Shown here piece by piece: positions 36,901 to 45,600 of a stretch of 64,000 nucleotides of DNA; the first letter of the stretch is position 1; each line of letters starts with the position of its first letter. Source of the stretch: Atherix ibis (Eukaryota > Arthropoda > Insecta > Diptera > Athericidae); the NCBI GenBank assembly GCA_958298945.1, contig OY282605.1:111596267-111660266 (forward strand), in the 5' to 3' direction. The notes under the pieces were generated by a model. It worked only from the letters and a program-made list of their open reading frames with translations. It had not been told where the DNA came from and made no database searches. The translations under genes were made by a program, and so were the position numbers.

Positions 36901-39900
36901 AGCACCGCGGCGCGAAACCGGGATGTTTGGAGTTCTTTGATTCAGCATTCCTAGACAGACTCTGGTGTTTTTATGATAATATGGGAAATATTGATCGAAA
37001 ATGTGGAGCCTATAATTTTATTTATTTTTGTATTAATTGTACAGAAAGGCAATGGGGAGTAAATAACCACCAAAGATTCTCTGCTCGTGTGATTGTAATT
37101 TAGAAACTTATTATTTCAACAAATTTTGGGACTAGCGACGTTTAAATCGTCGATGAATTTTTAGATAGATTAAAGTGAAGGATAGCTCTTTTAAAAGGAT
37201 ATTTGGAATACGAGAATGAAATTTTTTATATCGAGGCACAGTAAAATCGCAAGCAAAAGGGCTTTAGTGGCACGATGAAATACTACAACAAACATAAATG
37301 GGAGAGCATCGCCAGTTTTACGAAGTATTTTTGATTGAAACGGATTCGGAAGGCTTAATTGAGCCGCAGAGTTTTAGTCCGTAAGTCCATAGAGGTTTAA
37401 GTAAGGAATTGTATAAAAAAACTGCAGCCGATATTTAGTCTATTGTGTCTTGTCTAAGACCAATCATTGGTCTCGAACTTTAGTATCTTGCGGTACTCCA
37501 CCGCCATTAAGATATATGAGAGAACATGATTTACGGAGAGAGTAAAATCGTTCCCTTTTATTCTCCAGTTGGTAAACCAATTCTTGAGCATTTGAATTTG
37601 GATTTCAAGAATTTTGGAAGCATGTTGCATACCTAGTAAAGAAGAAGTTAGGACAAATCGAATTCGGGGTTTCTTAAATTAAATTCACAACATTACGAAA
37701 TTCAATTTTAAGCAAAATATATTCAGTCTTTAATAATAATCCTGTTCAAAAACAAAAATTTAAAAAAAAACCGGATTTTTTAACCATTTTAATTATTTTT
37801 GGAAAAAATATTGTAGATTCAATTAGATAATTTAAGTTAACTTAATATTACAAATACATTTAATCAGAGGTTTAACTTGAGTTTCAAACGTACAATAGAA
37901 CATGTTTTGCAAAAGCATGAATTTGAAAAAAATGGTTGCTTTAATGAAAACAAAAATTATAACGTCCGTTATTATTCTTAAAAATGTAACAATGTACTCA
38001 ATAGTGCTGTACATTCACGATCTGATGCCGTCACATTAAAAACCATTGATTTTTAGTGTAAACACTATTTGGCAAACGATCTAAATTATATCAATAAATG
38101 GTAAACTACTAGTTTTCTGCAAAGTGCAGATCTAAACCTATTTGGGTTAACGAACTTGAACTTTGGGGTTCAACCCATAAAATCCCAAACCCCTTTGGGG
38201 TTCAACCCATAAAATCCAATTGCTGCATTGTAAATTTTTTTTTGAAAAATTGTTAATGCTACTTTCTACAGGGTGGGCTAAATATTTGTTTGCGGATTAT
38301 AAAGAATTTTATAAAATTTTATAATGTCTTCATAGTCAATTTTATTAAATTTTTTATCCGAACGATCTATTGTTACAACACAAAAAATATCGTCAGCATT
38401 TTAATATTGTCACAGCTCCCAGTGCAAATATGATAATAAACTTAATAACTCGTTTTGAGGAGCATGTGCAGTATTTGATGAGCCACGAACAAATTTTAAT
38501 CGACCTGTTCACAATAAACAAGCTGTGGAGGCTGTACGCGAAAGTGTCTACAAGCCGACGTGCAACTTAATTGGGCATCGCCAGAACATCGCTACGACGC
38601 ATTTTGAAACTTGATCTGAGGATGTTTCCATACAAAATTCAATTGGAATAAGAATTATTGCCGAGGAATGACTACAATATGCTAAAGTCAGTCCAAGTTG
38701 GCCCACCCTGCATTTGCGTAATGGTGGGATGAACCGATTATACCGAACATCTTGATCTTTTTGTAAAGTAATTTTGCTCTTACATAAAAAAACTATTTAC
38801 GAATTAAAAACCTACTGCACTTAGTGCGTTGTAATGGCGGAGATCAACGCTTTTTAATGATGTGTTCCTAATTTGCTTTTTGTGACCATTGGAAACATTG
38901 TTCTCTCATAAAGGGTATCCCATATTTTCCGCCATTTTATTGTTCTCTCGTGCATAACGTACCACGAGGTAATTCGACATCTTTAAATTTCCTCTACGTT
39001 AGTCAGCACCAGATTGCTCAACAAAACATCATAAGTTAATAGTCTAGAAGAGTTACAAATACTTGCAATTTCTGGAGTAAATTGGCTTATTTGCATAAAT
39101 TTAAATGTTTTATCATATCTTTGTCCATTCAATGATTTATTTAAATATTATACAATTTTTTTATTGTTCATTAATAAATTCTATAAGTTGTTTTTTTTTC
39201 CGACGCGCTTTATGACTTTATGCATGGCTTACCTATCTATTGATGATCGATAATATCTAAGTCAAAGTTTTAGTGTATTTTACCAAATTTGTTATCATTA
39301 CTGTTCAATGAAAATCAGACTAATAAAGGAAGTGCGAACACTTTTTGGTGAAACTCGAATCTAAGGAGCATTAATGAATAAAGTGCGGACACTTCCTGTA
39401 CAGTTGCTATACAGATTAAGAATTCCTTTTTACTGCTCTCGTCTTTAATGAATCACTCACTTTTAAAGGCAGGATTATTGACTGTTTTTTTCAGTTTCTG
39501 ATTGGAAAATTTGTTTATTTCTCATACCCCAATAAACTACAGTCACTATTCCTACCTTTTAGAGTAGTAAACCCAGCAAGGTTGAGTGCCGCTAAAATTT
39601 GATCTGCTTGCCGTCTACAATGTTTGCATTATTTTTAAGGGCAGAATACGTTCATTAATAGAAATTTACTCTGAGTTTTTCCCGAAATAGCATAATTTAA
39701 AATTTGTATTGTTTTAGATTCTGTCGACATATCTGACATTGATTTTTTTTTTACATACAATATATGATATAATCTTTTTTTATTTTAAGTATCTATATGA
39801 ATGGGGATGGGGGACAAAAGGATTAATTGGCGTAACGCAGCCTCGCCGCATTTCTGCTATCACGTTAGCTGAACGTGTCGCTATCGAACGAGGAGAGCCA

Positions 39901-41808
39901 TTGGGACAATCTGTTGGTGTATCGGTTCGTTTTGTAGACCAGTGTGGTGAGGGAACAAAAATAAAAGTAATTTTCCTTAACATTTATATAAATAAGCCTA
40001 ATTTTATTAATTAAAAATTTTATTCTACAATAATAGTTTATGACGGAAGGGATTTTACTCAGAGAGATGTTGGCCGATCCACTTTTAACCCAATACGCTG
40101 TGATTATGATTGACGAGGCACATGAAAGGAATGCAATTACAGATGCGGCGTTGGGGCTTCTGAAGAAAATTATAAAGAAGAGAGAAAAATTAAAAGTAAT
40201 AATTTCGTCAGCGACTATAGATGCAGAATTTTTTAAAGATTTTTTTAATACGAGTACAAAAAAGAATAAAAAAGACACTGCGACCATATTGTCTGTTGAG
40301 GGTAGAATGTATCCTGTAAGTAAATTTTATTTGAGCAAACCATGTCCGGACTATGTCAAGGAGACTGTGAATACGATTTTGAAAATACACAAGAAAGAAC
40401 CGGCTGGTGATATTTTAGCTTTTCTCACTGGTCAAGATGAAATTCTTCAGGTTGTGAATATTCTTAAAGACTATCACATTGATGAAGAAAAAAAGGATTT
40501 GGCTGTTTTACCATTTTATGGAACGTTGCCGAATCATGATCAGCTGAAAGTATTTTTTTCTGTCGCTAAAGGTGTACGAAAAGTTATTGTGGCGACGAAT
40601 ATAGCCGAAGCATCTGTCACTATACCGGGAATAGTTTACGGTAACTCCATTTTTTAAATTCCAAATTTAAGTATTGTAATAAATTTAATTTATTTTTGCA
40701 GTGATCGATTGTGGCTTCGTCAAACTAAAGTGGTTTAATGCGGACAGTAATACGGACCATCTCATTGTGATACCAATTAGCAAAGCTGCTGCGGAACAAC
40801 GAGCGGGTCGGGCCGGGCGTGTAAGATATGGAAAAACGTACCGACTCTATACAGAGGAAGATTTTGATAAATTACCTGACCAAACACCACCGGAAATGCG
40901 ACGCACAGACTTAACTGCAACCGTTTTACATTTGAAAGCGTTGGGCATCGACAATATATTGCGTTTCAATTTTCCCTCACCACCTCCAGCGAAAAATCTC
41001 CTGGCTGCTCTGGAAACACTTTACGCACTTGGTAATTTTTTGTAATAAATTTAATAAATTTGCATTAAAAGAAAAATTAATTTTTTTTTGCTATTTCATT
41101 TTTTTTACAATTTAAGATGCACTTGATAATAAAGGAAATCTAACAAAGCCAATCGGATACACATTGGCCGAACTTCCTGTTAGTCCGATGATGGGGAAAA
41201 TGTTATACGTGTCCGGTCAGATGGGCTGTTCGGAGGAGATTCTCACCATAATATCAATGCTCCAAGTCCAAAATGTATTCTCAAAGCCTGCTACTGCACA
41301 GGGGCAGATGAAAGCTCGTGTAGCAAAACGTAATTTTGAAGTAGCCGAAGGTGATCTTATAACTCTACTCAACGTCTACACAGCGTTTGTGGAGAACGGA
41401 AGAACTAAAGAATTTTGCGGTCAACATTATTTGATATACAGAAATTTGAAACGTGCATATGAGTTGCGATGCCAGTTGGCAAAATTCATTGAAGGCAAGA
41501 TGGGAATCCCAATGTTTTCATGTAGTGGCGATGTAGTCACACTCTGCCGATGTATAACGGCGGGATTCTTTCCCAATGCCGCATATCTTCATCATTCTGG
41601 TGTTTACAAGACTGTTAGAGGCAATACGGAGCTATCGATACACCCGTTATCAACACTCTATATTTTGAAACAATCGCAATTTGTTATATTTTGCGAACTT
41701 TTACAAACAACAAAATTATTTATGAAAGATTTGACGGTCATCAAAGAGGAATGGCTGACCGAATTAGCTCCGCACTATTATCACAAAGCTACAGTTGATC
41801 GTGATTAA
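6965..41808 (+). CDS. DHX35: DEAH-box RNA helicase DHX35 (6 coding exons, about 685 aa)
   Basis: Predicted exons: 6965-7001, 27306-27523, 39790-39966, 40037-40640, 40702-41031 and 41117-41808. All junctions are GT-AG and phases agree, giving 685 residues (human DHX35 is about 703). Helicase motifs in order: I GETGCGKS (73-80), Ia TQPRR (101-105), II DEAH (170-173), III SAT (202-204), [10 protein letters not shown] (end of exon 4) and [10 protein letters not shown] (378-385). The HA2/OB-fold C-terminus ends near [14 protein letters not shown]35 is a nuclear ATP-dependent helicase associated with spliceosomal C complexes. The start was chosen because the 37-nt exon encodes a K-F-x-K-P-G block like the human N-terminus and joins in phase. 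AATAAA lies at 41885-41890. Very large introns of about 20.3 and 12.3 kb hold transposons and the CPES gene. Confidence 0.93.
8700..9380 (-). other. Unidentified degraded coding-like relic
   Basis: On the minus strand, open segments (for example 8714-9163, 149 codons, and 8850-9032 in another frame) have protein-like composition and higher GC than their surroundings. Frame changes and stops interrupt them, which suggests a decayed retroelement or transposon gene. I could not assign a family. Short direct repeats follow at 9401-9541. Confidence 0.35.
9401..9541. repeat. Two direct copies of a roughly 57-60 bp unit
   Basis: The unit beginning CAACATTACATCTGAAT and ending AAAGTTTCCTTAA is present at about 9402-9459 and, with a few changes, at about 9485-9541. 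Between them at about 9460-9476 lies an inverted piece (CAGATGTAATGTTG). The mix of direct and inverted copies suggests a local rearrangement of a terminal repeat. Confidence 0.7.
9937..10012. repeat. Exact 32-bp direct repeat, 44-bp spacing
   Basis: Positions 9937-9968 and 9981-10012 are identical over 32 bp, starting TGGTTTGTTGTTTAATAAAC. They are separated by 12 bp that include a G5 run. It looks like a recent tandem duplication. Confidence 0.9.
11907..12972 (-). mobile_element. Tc1-like transposon with about 80-bp terminal inverted repeats
   Basis: The left end 11907 (CACTGCCCGACAACTGTTTG) and the complement of the right end at 12972 (CACTGTCCGATAACTGTTTG) match well over about 80 bp. 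The minus strand between them carries transposase remains: a helix-turn-helix-like stretch ([12 protein letters not shown], near 12590-12660) and a Tc1 C-terminal catalytic signature (near 12290-12420, [11 protein letters not shown] then DLNIIGNVW). Stops and frameshifts interrupt it. The length, about 1066 bp, is shorter than a typical intact Tc1-like element, so it is internally deleted and inactive. A TA target duplication is not clear. Confidence 0.8.
13348..13403. repeat. Direct repeat of about 23 bp
   Basis: TATCGTTCTTCTCGCAGAAA followed by ATG occurs at 13348-13370 and 13381-13403. Between the copies, TCTGCGAAAA partly complements CGCAGA, so small hairpins can form. Function unknown. 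Confidence 0.85.
13792..14034 (-). mobile_element. C-terminal transposase fragment, mariner-like
   Basis: An 80-codon open frame on the minus strand includes [21 protein letters not shown] and a [16 protein letters not shown] end. This is the typical C-terminus of the arthropod mariner-like transposases related to the 16 kb element. The catalytic core is missing. It is a solo fragment ending at its original stop codon. Confidence 0.7.
14690..14877. repeat. Dispersed repeat, copy 1 (related to 20662-20846)
   Basis: About 185 bp aligns with 20662-20846: shared blocks are CACAAACTTT-TTACGGC, CATATATTAC, CAATTAGAC-AACAGTGTAATC and TATTCTAAACGATGTATTTC. It is fairly rich in CG dinucleotides. It probably is the 3' part of a MITE-like element whose fuller copy lies at 20548. 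Confidence 0.65.
16151..17037 (+). mobile_element. IS630/Tc1/mariner element, DD41D-like, best-preserved copy
   Basis: Terminal inverted repeats: left from 16151 (AGGTTTTTCAATAAGAGTGA) and right ending about 17035 (ATCACTCCTTTTGAAAAATC). The transposase lies in two open segments, 16233-16613 and 16585-16932. Catalytic aspartates are visible in FSDEAHFHL, in the block around DGAT and in [11 protein letters not shown]. The spacing between the last two is about 40 residues, which suggests the DD41D group known from tephritids and other insects (inference). A codon expected to be CAA is TAA before the second aspartate, and a nearby small deletion shifts frame, so the gene is dead. It ends [12 protein letters not shown] plus stop. 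Confidence 0.85.
17090..17170. repeat. Tandem duplication, 41 + 40 bp
   Basis: TAATATTTTAATAATAAGCT leads a unit ending AATTGATGATA at 17090-17130 and again at 17131-17170, with one small difference (TTACATTTT versus TTATTTTT). It lies just after the transposon at 16151-17037. Confidence 0.9.
17560..18300 (-). mobile_element. Mariner-like relic with internal deletion
   Basis: On the minus strand a typical linker ([10 protein letters not shown], near 17990-18010) is followed by the second helix-turn-helix core ([12 protein letters not shown]) and almost at once by the catalytic block ([13 protein letters not shown], near 17850-17890) and a degraded C-terminus ([20 protein letters not shown]). 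In intact mariner genes more than 100 residues separate the first and second of these. Several stops interrupt it. The 5' part near 18060-18300 is only weakly recognisable. Confidence 0.7.
19868..20515 (-). mobile_element. Mariner (DD34D-type) transposase fragment
   Basis: The minus-strand frame 20202-20510 reads as central mariner transposase: [57 protein letters not shown] and [10 protein letters not shown]. It continues in another frame as [20 protein letters not shown] then HHDN near 20100-20200. The end at about 19868 (GGTTTGTTCAAAAAGTATCG) looks like a terminal repeat of this family. The N-terminal part is missing. This is a different subfamily from the element at 16151. Confidence 0.82.
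20548..20846. repeat. MITE-like element with imperfect 33-bp inverted ends
   Basis: The left arm 20548-20580 (AAGCTTAGATTACAGCGTGC...) matches the complement of the right arm 20788-20820 at 27 of 33 positions. There is no coding capacity. The right part is shared with 14690-14877, but the shared sequence runs about 25 bp beyond the arm (to ATGTATTTCA), so the true element end is uncertain. Confidence 0.6.
22597..23067 (-). mobile_element. Internally deleted, rearranged copy of the 16 kb mariner-like family
   Basis: Ends are GGGTTTTCC at 22597 and GGAAAACCC ending 23067, flanked on both sides by TA (a TA target duplication). The interior from about 22650 to 23038 is the reverse complement of the 5' half of the 16151-17037 element, from its leader to the NFLCPKLEE region. 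The 3' half of the transposase is absent. Inside the left end, AAAATCATATCACTCTTTTT at 22620 is in the same orientation as the right terminal repeat at 23039, not inverted, so a second end has been captured or inverted. Confidence 0.8.
23150..23450 (+). mobile_element. Jockey-like LINE reverse transcriptase scrap
   Basis: A short translation [14 protein letters not shown] (near 23190-23230) resembles the conserved YLG...LTW block late in non-LTR reverse transcriptases. Further residues in shifted frames ([13 protein letters not shown], near 23330-23370) resemble the following PIWTYGIQLWG-type motif. Multiple stops interrupt it. The extent is approximate. Confidence 0.5.
24600..25190 (-). mobile_element. 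Decayed DD41D-like mariner-family relic
   Basis: Minus-strand pieces include [24 protein letters not shown] (24915-25112), [20 protein letters not shown] (near 24850-24910), [20 protein letters not shown] (near 24770-24830) and [11 protein letters not shown] (near 24690-24720). The order matches the transposase at 16151 but the subfamily differs. Frameshifts and stops are frequent. Confidence 0.7.
29195..29265. repeat. Perfect 32-bp inverted repeat, 7-nt loop
   Basis: Arms 29195-29226 and 29234-29265 are exact complements, with loop ATTTACT. The arm core is TTAGCTTTATAGGAAGTATA. No ORF or known element end was recognised. In the DHX35 primary transcript it would form a long hairpin. Confidence 0.95.
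31618..31856. repeat. Possible MITE with imperfect 18-20 bp inverted ends
   Basis: GCTTCTCACGACGCTTTTT at 31618 pairs with the complement of AAAATAGCGTCGTGTGAAGC ending at 31856. The intervening 200 bp is non-coding and CG-richer than its surroundings. The right end continues GGGCTTTAC. Boundaries and family are uncertain. Confidence 0.45.
32023..32060. repeat. Perfect 16-bp inverted repeat, 6-nt loop
   Basis: Arms 32023-32038 and 32045-32060 (AAAATAATGTTTAAGT and its complement) are separated by TTTATG. No associated gene. Confidence 0.9.
34060..35292 (+). CDS. CPES: Ceramide phosphoethanolamine synthase, intronless, 410 aa
   Basis: It transfers phosphoethanolamine from CDP-ethanolamine to ceramide, making the main sphingophospholipid of flies. 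The family's enzyme is a Golgi membrane protein with a lumenal active site. In the sequence, residues about 9-26 form an N-terminal membrane helix, followed by a lumenal-type stem. A CDP-alcohol phosphotransferase signature follows: D201-x2-D204-G205-x2-A208-R209, then G225-x3-D229-x3-D233. Hydrophobic helices are visible near 155-180, 234-248, 345-360 and 370-385. One exon covers the whole frame. AATAAA lies at 35353-35358. It lies inside DHX35 intron 2 on the same strand. The AT-rich leader upstream (about 33060-34059) may hold a 5' UTR and promoter. The assignment rests on remembered similarity to the Drosophila protein. Confidence 0.88.
   Translation: MVGPSSQVSKILLTLLFLLIIFYIYMDIELYFRVQHYQIDRSLYFNVTPQAMLGMSKYYSTMAAIKGDISSSSAVGSGGVLSSSDMPDNMKLIDKTASLHTITKVEPKYEDSTWISCNINPLCHVTVKAIMLDHTNHYLFAPLATIFDNMVGFSRSSFITANMISVFHVFVACAAGRLVASDSICYRRLGVVLFQFRTFLDDLDGHVARAKKNMRGERSEIGTAGYYIDGICDALGCVALMIGITFFLKNNPPRRGYTQLQPILPIAESKTSDSGVTYKVKITTKKVARKVLCFTGQLLLSSTAWNRYIALYQDMLERNDVTPAQFLRQNLIFKSNWFFSIAWIWRVFNVHALLHCVLLSIFCDKLWDFLRFVQYSGYIILLLAICATEMHVLQVQNFIFNSLTGNNTLV
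36400..36960 (+). mobile_element. LINE (RTE-like) reverse transcriptase C-terminal relic
   Basis: The translation of 36536-36727 gives [34 protein letters not shown] and LFDDEIL, the usual tail of RTE/BovB-like or related non-LTR reverse transcriptases. Upstream, KSFVYLG (near 36475) is the preceding conserved block. Downstream pieces in other frames ([12 protein letters not shown]) fit the end of the ORF. Stops and frameshifts show it is dead. Confidence 0.7.
38161..38217. repeat. Two 25-bp direct repeats, 32-bp period
   Basis: CTTTGGGGTTCAACCCATAA plus AATCC occurs at 38161-38185 and 38193-38217. Each unit contains the small palindrome GGGTTCAACCC. Confidence 0.9.
38269..38710 (+). mobile_element. 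Non-autonomous Tc1/IS630-type derivative, 10-bp perfect ends
   Basis: CAGGGTGGGC at 38269-38278 is exactly complementary to 38701-38710. Internal sequence in shifting frames resembles the N-terminal DNA-binding part of an arthropod IS630-family transposase: ITRFEEHVQ (38445-38475), [13 protein letters not shown] (38520-38560) and [14 protein letters not shown] (38575-38620) followed by PYKIQL. The catalytic half is missing, so it is a deletion derivative of about 442 bp. Confidence 0.7.
39327..39397. repeat. Short imperfect inverted repeat
   Basis: AGGAAGTGCGAACACTTT (39327-39344) and AAAGTGCGGACACTTCCT (39380-39397) pair with a few mismatches around a 35-bp spacer. It lies near the end of DHX35 intron 2. 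Possibly a tiny MITE remnant. Confidence 0.6.
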
Positions 41809-42617
41809 TTGAAAATAATTTTAAAATTGTCCTTTTCCAATGTTTGGAAAATAATTTAAATACTGTACAATTTAAATAACAGTGAATAAAATTTTTAAAA
41901 GCAAACATTTTGCATAAACATGTAAAATTTATATTTTGACTCTATATTAGACTATGGGGATTGTGAATTCTCGTTAGCACTTTATGTTAACTACTTCTGA
42001 TAAATTAAGCGTGTTTAGAAGAGAATGGACAACTTATATTTTTGAAAGAAAAATTGAGAAATTAATCAAAATTTTCTTTCTCACTTCATTGAGAAAGAAA
42101 ATTTTGATTTATTTTAATATACGTACTACGCCGGTTATTTTATATTATGTATTTCAAGAGAAAATATTGTCCTCTTGAACCACATTATAGTTAAGTTTCT
42201 AAAGCGCTTTCCACGCTTATTTTTGCATAGAAAATTGTGTATTAGAACAGTTCTTTATTCATTAACATCTAGTTAAATCGAAAATCAATGTTATAATTTC
42301 TAAAATTTACTTATATTTGATACTATTATTTTGGAAAATTCACATTCTTACACAGCATTTTCTTAATTTCCTCTATTTTAATATAAAAAGAAAATAAAGA
42401 CCTACAAATTACAAATAATTATCAATACGGCCCCCAGTTTTATTTATTTTCTTTATTTAAATTTTTATATGATTTTAAATTAGTTTTGTTTTTTTCATTT
42501 CAATTAATTAATTGTTCATTTTGTAGTTTCACTCAATAGAATTATTTATAAATGGAATTTTTTTTTTATCTTATACATTTTAGACTCCGTATATTAATGT
42601 ATATAGAATTGAGTCGA
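41809..42617. other. Convergent intergenic interval, DHX35 / RBM25
   Basis: It holds both 3' UTRs. The DHX35 poly(A) hexamer is at 41885-41890, and the 20-bp hairpin at 42064-42109 is listed separately. TTTATT on the + strand near 42440-42455 could serve RBM25 on the minus strand. No other gene was seen. Confidence 0.6.
42064..42109. repeat. Perfect 20-bp inverted repeat, 6-nt loop
   Basis: Arms 42064-42083 (AATCAAAATTTTCTTTCTCA) and 42090-42109 are exact complements around CTTCAT. It lies between the converging DHX35 and RBM25 genes, about 255 bp after the DHX35 stop. It could be a structured 3' region or an inverted duplication. Confidence 0.9.
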
Positions 42618-45600
42618 TTACTTGCCAAGGCCAACCTTTTTTGCTTCAACTTCATAAATTAACAGACGCCACATTTTAACAACAAACACCTCTGCTTCTT
42701 CGTCTAGTACCTATATTGAATAGAAATTTTTTTAAAATAATATTTCGTAAAGAAAAAAATATAATTAAAATACCATTTGCACGTCGTCAAGTATGCCTTG
42801 GGGTGTACTTCCCGCAAGAACTTTAGAGCAAATGAAATCAACTAATGTGGGTTCGGGTTCCCCAATATATTCGATTATTTTCTTATCTATCCACGGTCGA
42901 ATCTTTCTATCCATTAGACCATTATCGATTTCGTTCCAGTCCAAGTTGTAATTAAATAAATCGTTCTTCTCAGTAGGAATTTTATCAATAATACTCTTAA
43001 TATGACGGCGTTTCTCCTCTTGACTTCTAGCAATAGCTTCCTCCTGCTTTTTATCATCGTGCTTTTTCTTTGATGCTTTTGCTAAATGATGAGTACTTTG
43101 TTGTTTTTGATATTGATTCTCATCGTAATCTGTAAATTTTTATTTGTATAAAACTTGATAAACCTCTCGTTCAACTTCAATTTTTTTTTATATATTGCAA
43201 ATAATTATTATTTTAATTTATATTTTAAATTTACTACCTAAATAAAATTGATTATAATAGAACAAATTATTTGATGAGAAATATTTATTTGTTTAGTTAT
43301 AATCCAAATCTGCAACTAAAATCGAAACATTATAAATAAGTAAAGAAAATATTAAATAAAATTCTTATTCGTTTTATAGCGAAAAACTGCTAGCCGGCAC
43401 ACAATTCATTCCCGTTCATCGTTCATTTGATATATTTTTGCTGTCATCTTGTACATATTTATGATCAAATTATATTACCTTCGATACAAAATCTCTCGGT
43501 AAATTCTGTAACATCAACTTTTATATTGAATAAATACTAATATACAAGCATGTATGTATATTAACATTTACCACAACATTATATAAAAGAACAGTATATA
43601 TAAAACTCAATTTTCTTTAAAACATAAATAAAAATGTTATGATAATGAATCAAATTCACACACCAAATAGTAAAGAAAATAAAACTTTTTTTTTGTTTTT
43701 GAAAATGTTAATACTTACTTATGTGTAAGAACATACTACAGCATAGATTTAAATTTTTCTTTCAATAAATAAAATAAAATACTAAAAGAATTTAAAGTTG
43801 CAAAAAAAAAAGCAATAGCGAAATATGATTATTGTTACCTAATGGAACTAGTTTTCGTTTCTTCGGTCCACTAATATCCTCATTATCATCATCATTATTG
43901 AAGACATCTTTGACATCCAATTTCTTCTTCTTGGAATTAGCTGCTCCCAGATTCAGACTAATAATGGGCGCAGATATAGGAGGCGTTCCAGGTGGCCTAT
44001 CTGGAAGTGAGGCATTGCTATGACTGTTAGTCGGACTCGCCGGATGATTAGATACCATTGAGACTCGAGAATCTTCGTCATCTTGAAAGTTGTTGTTCAT
44101 GTGAGAGTCTCTCGACTCTGAATCGGTCCGAACATTAGCCCTATCGCTTCTTGAGTGTCGGCTCGGTGACATGTAATGAGTGCGTTCGCTAGCGTTAGTG
44201 CAACCATTGCCAAGGGTTTCGCCTCCAGTACCTGTGCCATCGCTCGAATCTGATTCGATTGGCTCTGCATTCACAGCGGCCAATTCGCGGGACGCCTGAT
44301 TGAGAACGTATCGTTCTTTTTGTATTCTTTCTCTGTCCTTAACGCGCTGACGCTCAATCTCACGTTCGCGTTCTCGTTCCAGTTCACGTTGCTTTTGTTG
44401 TGCCAATTCTAAGTTAACATCTATCAAAATTTTAGGTTTATACATATCTTCGCGTTCTTTTTTAACACGTTCAAATTCTTGTGTTGGATTATCATATTCT
44501 CCACTAAATATTTTATTCCTTAACTCTTCTAATTCTTCCTGTTCCCTGTTGCGATCTTTTCCGTCTAGATCTGCTTCTCGAACTCTCTCTGCTAATCTTC
44601 TCTGTAGCTCTCTCCCCCTGGAAACAATATATCCCCATTTATAGAAATATATTGTAAATACAAAACTTCATAAATATACTTGTAATATTTTGGATCATCC
44701 CGTTCATCATCATAATCCTCTAAAAATTCCTTTAAACGTTTTGCCTCTTTTTCACGTTCTTCTTCCCTACAAAATTCTCTTTCTTTTTCCTATAATTTGC
44801 AAATAAAATTTATCCAGTTTTATCATATCGAATTAATATTATAATTCACCTTTTCGTAATCTTTCGCCTTTCGCCTTTCTCTCATTTCCCAATTTCGTAA
44901 TCTTTCTTGGTAAGCAATTTCCTTTTCCCTAGCCTTTTTTTCCGCTTTTCTTTTCTCTCTCTCCTCTTCTTCTACTTCCTTCTCTTTTTGTAAATCTTTA
45001 AGGTTTTTAACAACTTTCACTTCTTCGCGATCACGATCTCTGTCAACAAAAATAAAGTAGATCGAAATAATGACATTAAATAATAAACTTAATTAATAAA
45101 AATAAGGAAAAATATATTTTCTTTCGAAAAATATTTAAACAAAATTTTTAAATTAGAAAACAATATTAAAATCAAAACAAAATAAAGTTTTTCTTAATAC
45201 CTTTCGCGTTCACGTTCTCTTTCACGTTCACGTTCCCTCTCCCTTTGCTCGCGTTCTCTTTCGCGTTCGCGTTCCTTTTCGCGTTCCCGTTCTCGTTCGC
45301 GCTCTCGTTCTTTCTCACGTTCACGTTCTTTTTCACGTGACCTTGATTTACTCCTCCTCTTTTGTTTTTTATCTTTATCCTTGCGAGGAGATGCTGAACG
45401 ACGTTTCTCTCTTTCTTTCTCCTCTCGCTTTTTGCGATCTTTTTCTTTCTCTTTTTTATGATCTTCTGCTTCAGCTGTTTTTCTAAATTTACCTATTTCT
45501 CGACTTATCAGATCCCTTTTATCATCCTCAATATTAGCTTCCTGCAATGCTTTGCTTGACTTGACTGCTGGTTGATCTGAAGTTTTTTTAACTATGTAAA

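Larger units (their letters stand above)
27524..39789 (+). other. DHX35 intron 2 (12.3 kb) containing CPES
   Basis: The donor GTATTA follows exon 2 and the acceptor TATTTTAAG precedes 39790. The intron contains the complete CPES gene (34060-35292), a LINE relic, a deleted transposon and several hairpins, all listed separately. The patch 27950-28200 has higher GC but no recognised coding. The rest is AT-rich and unassigned. Confidence 0.85.
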
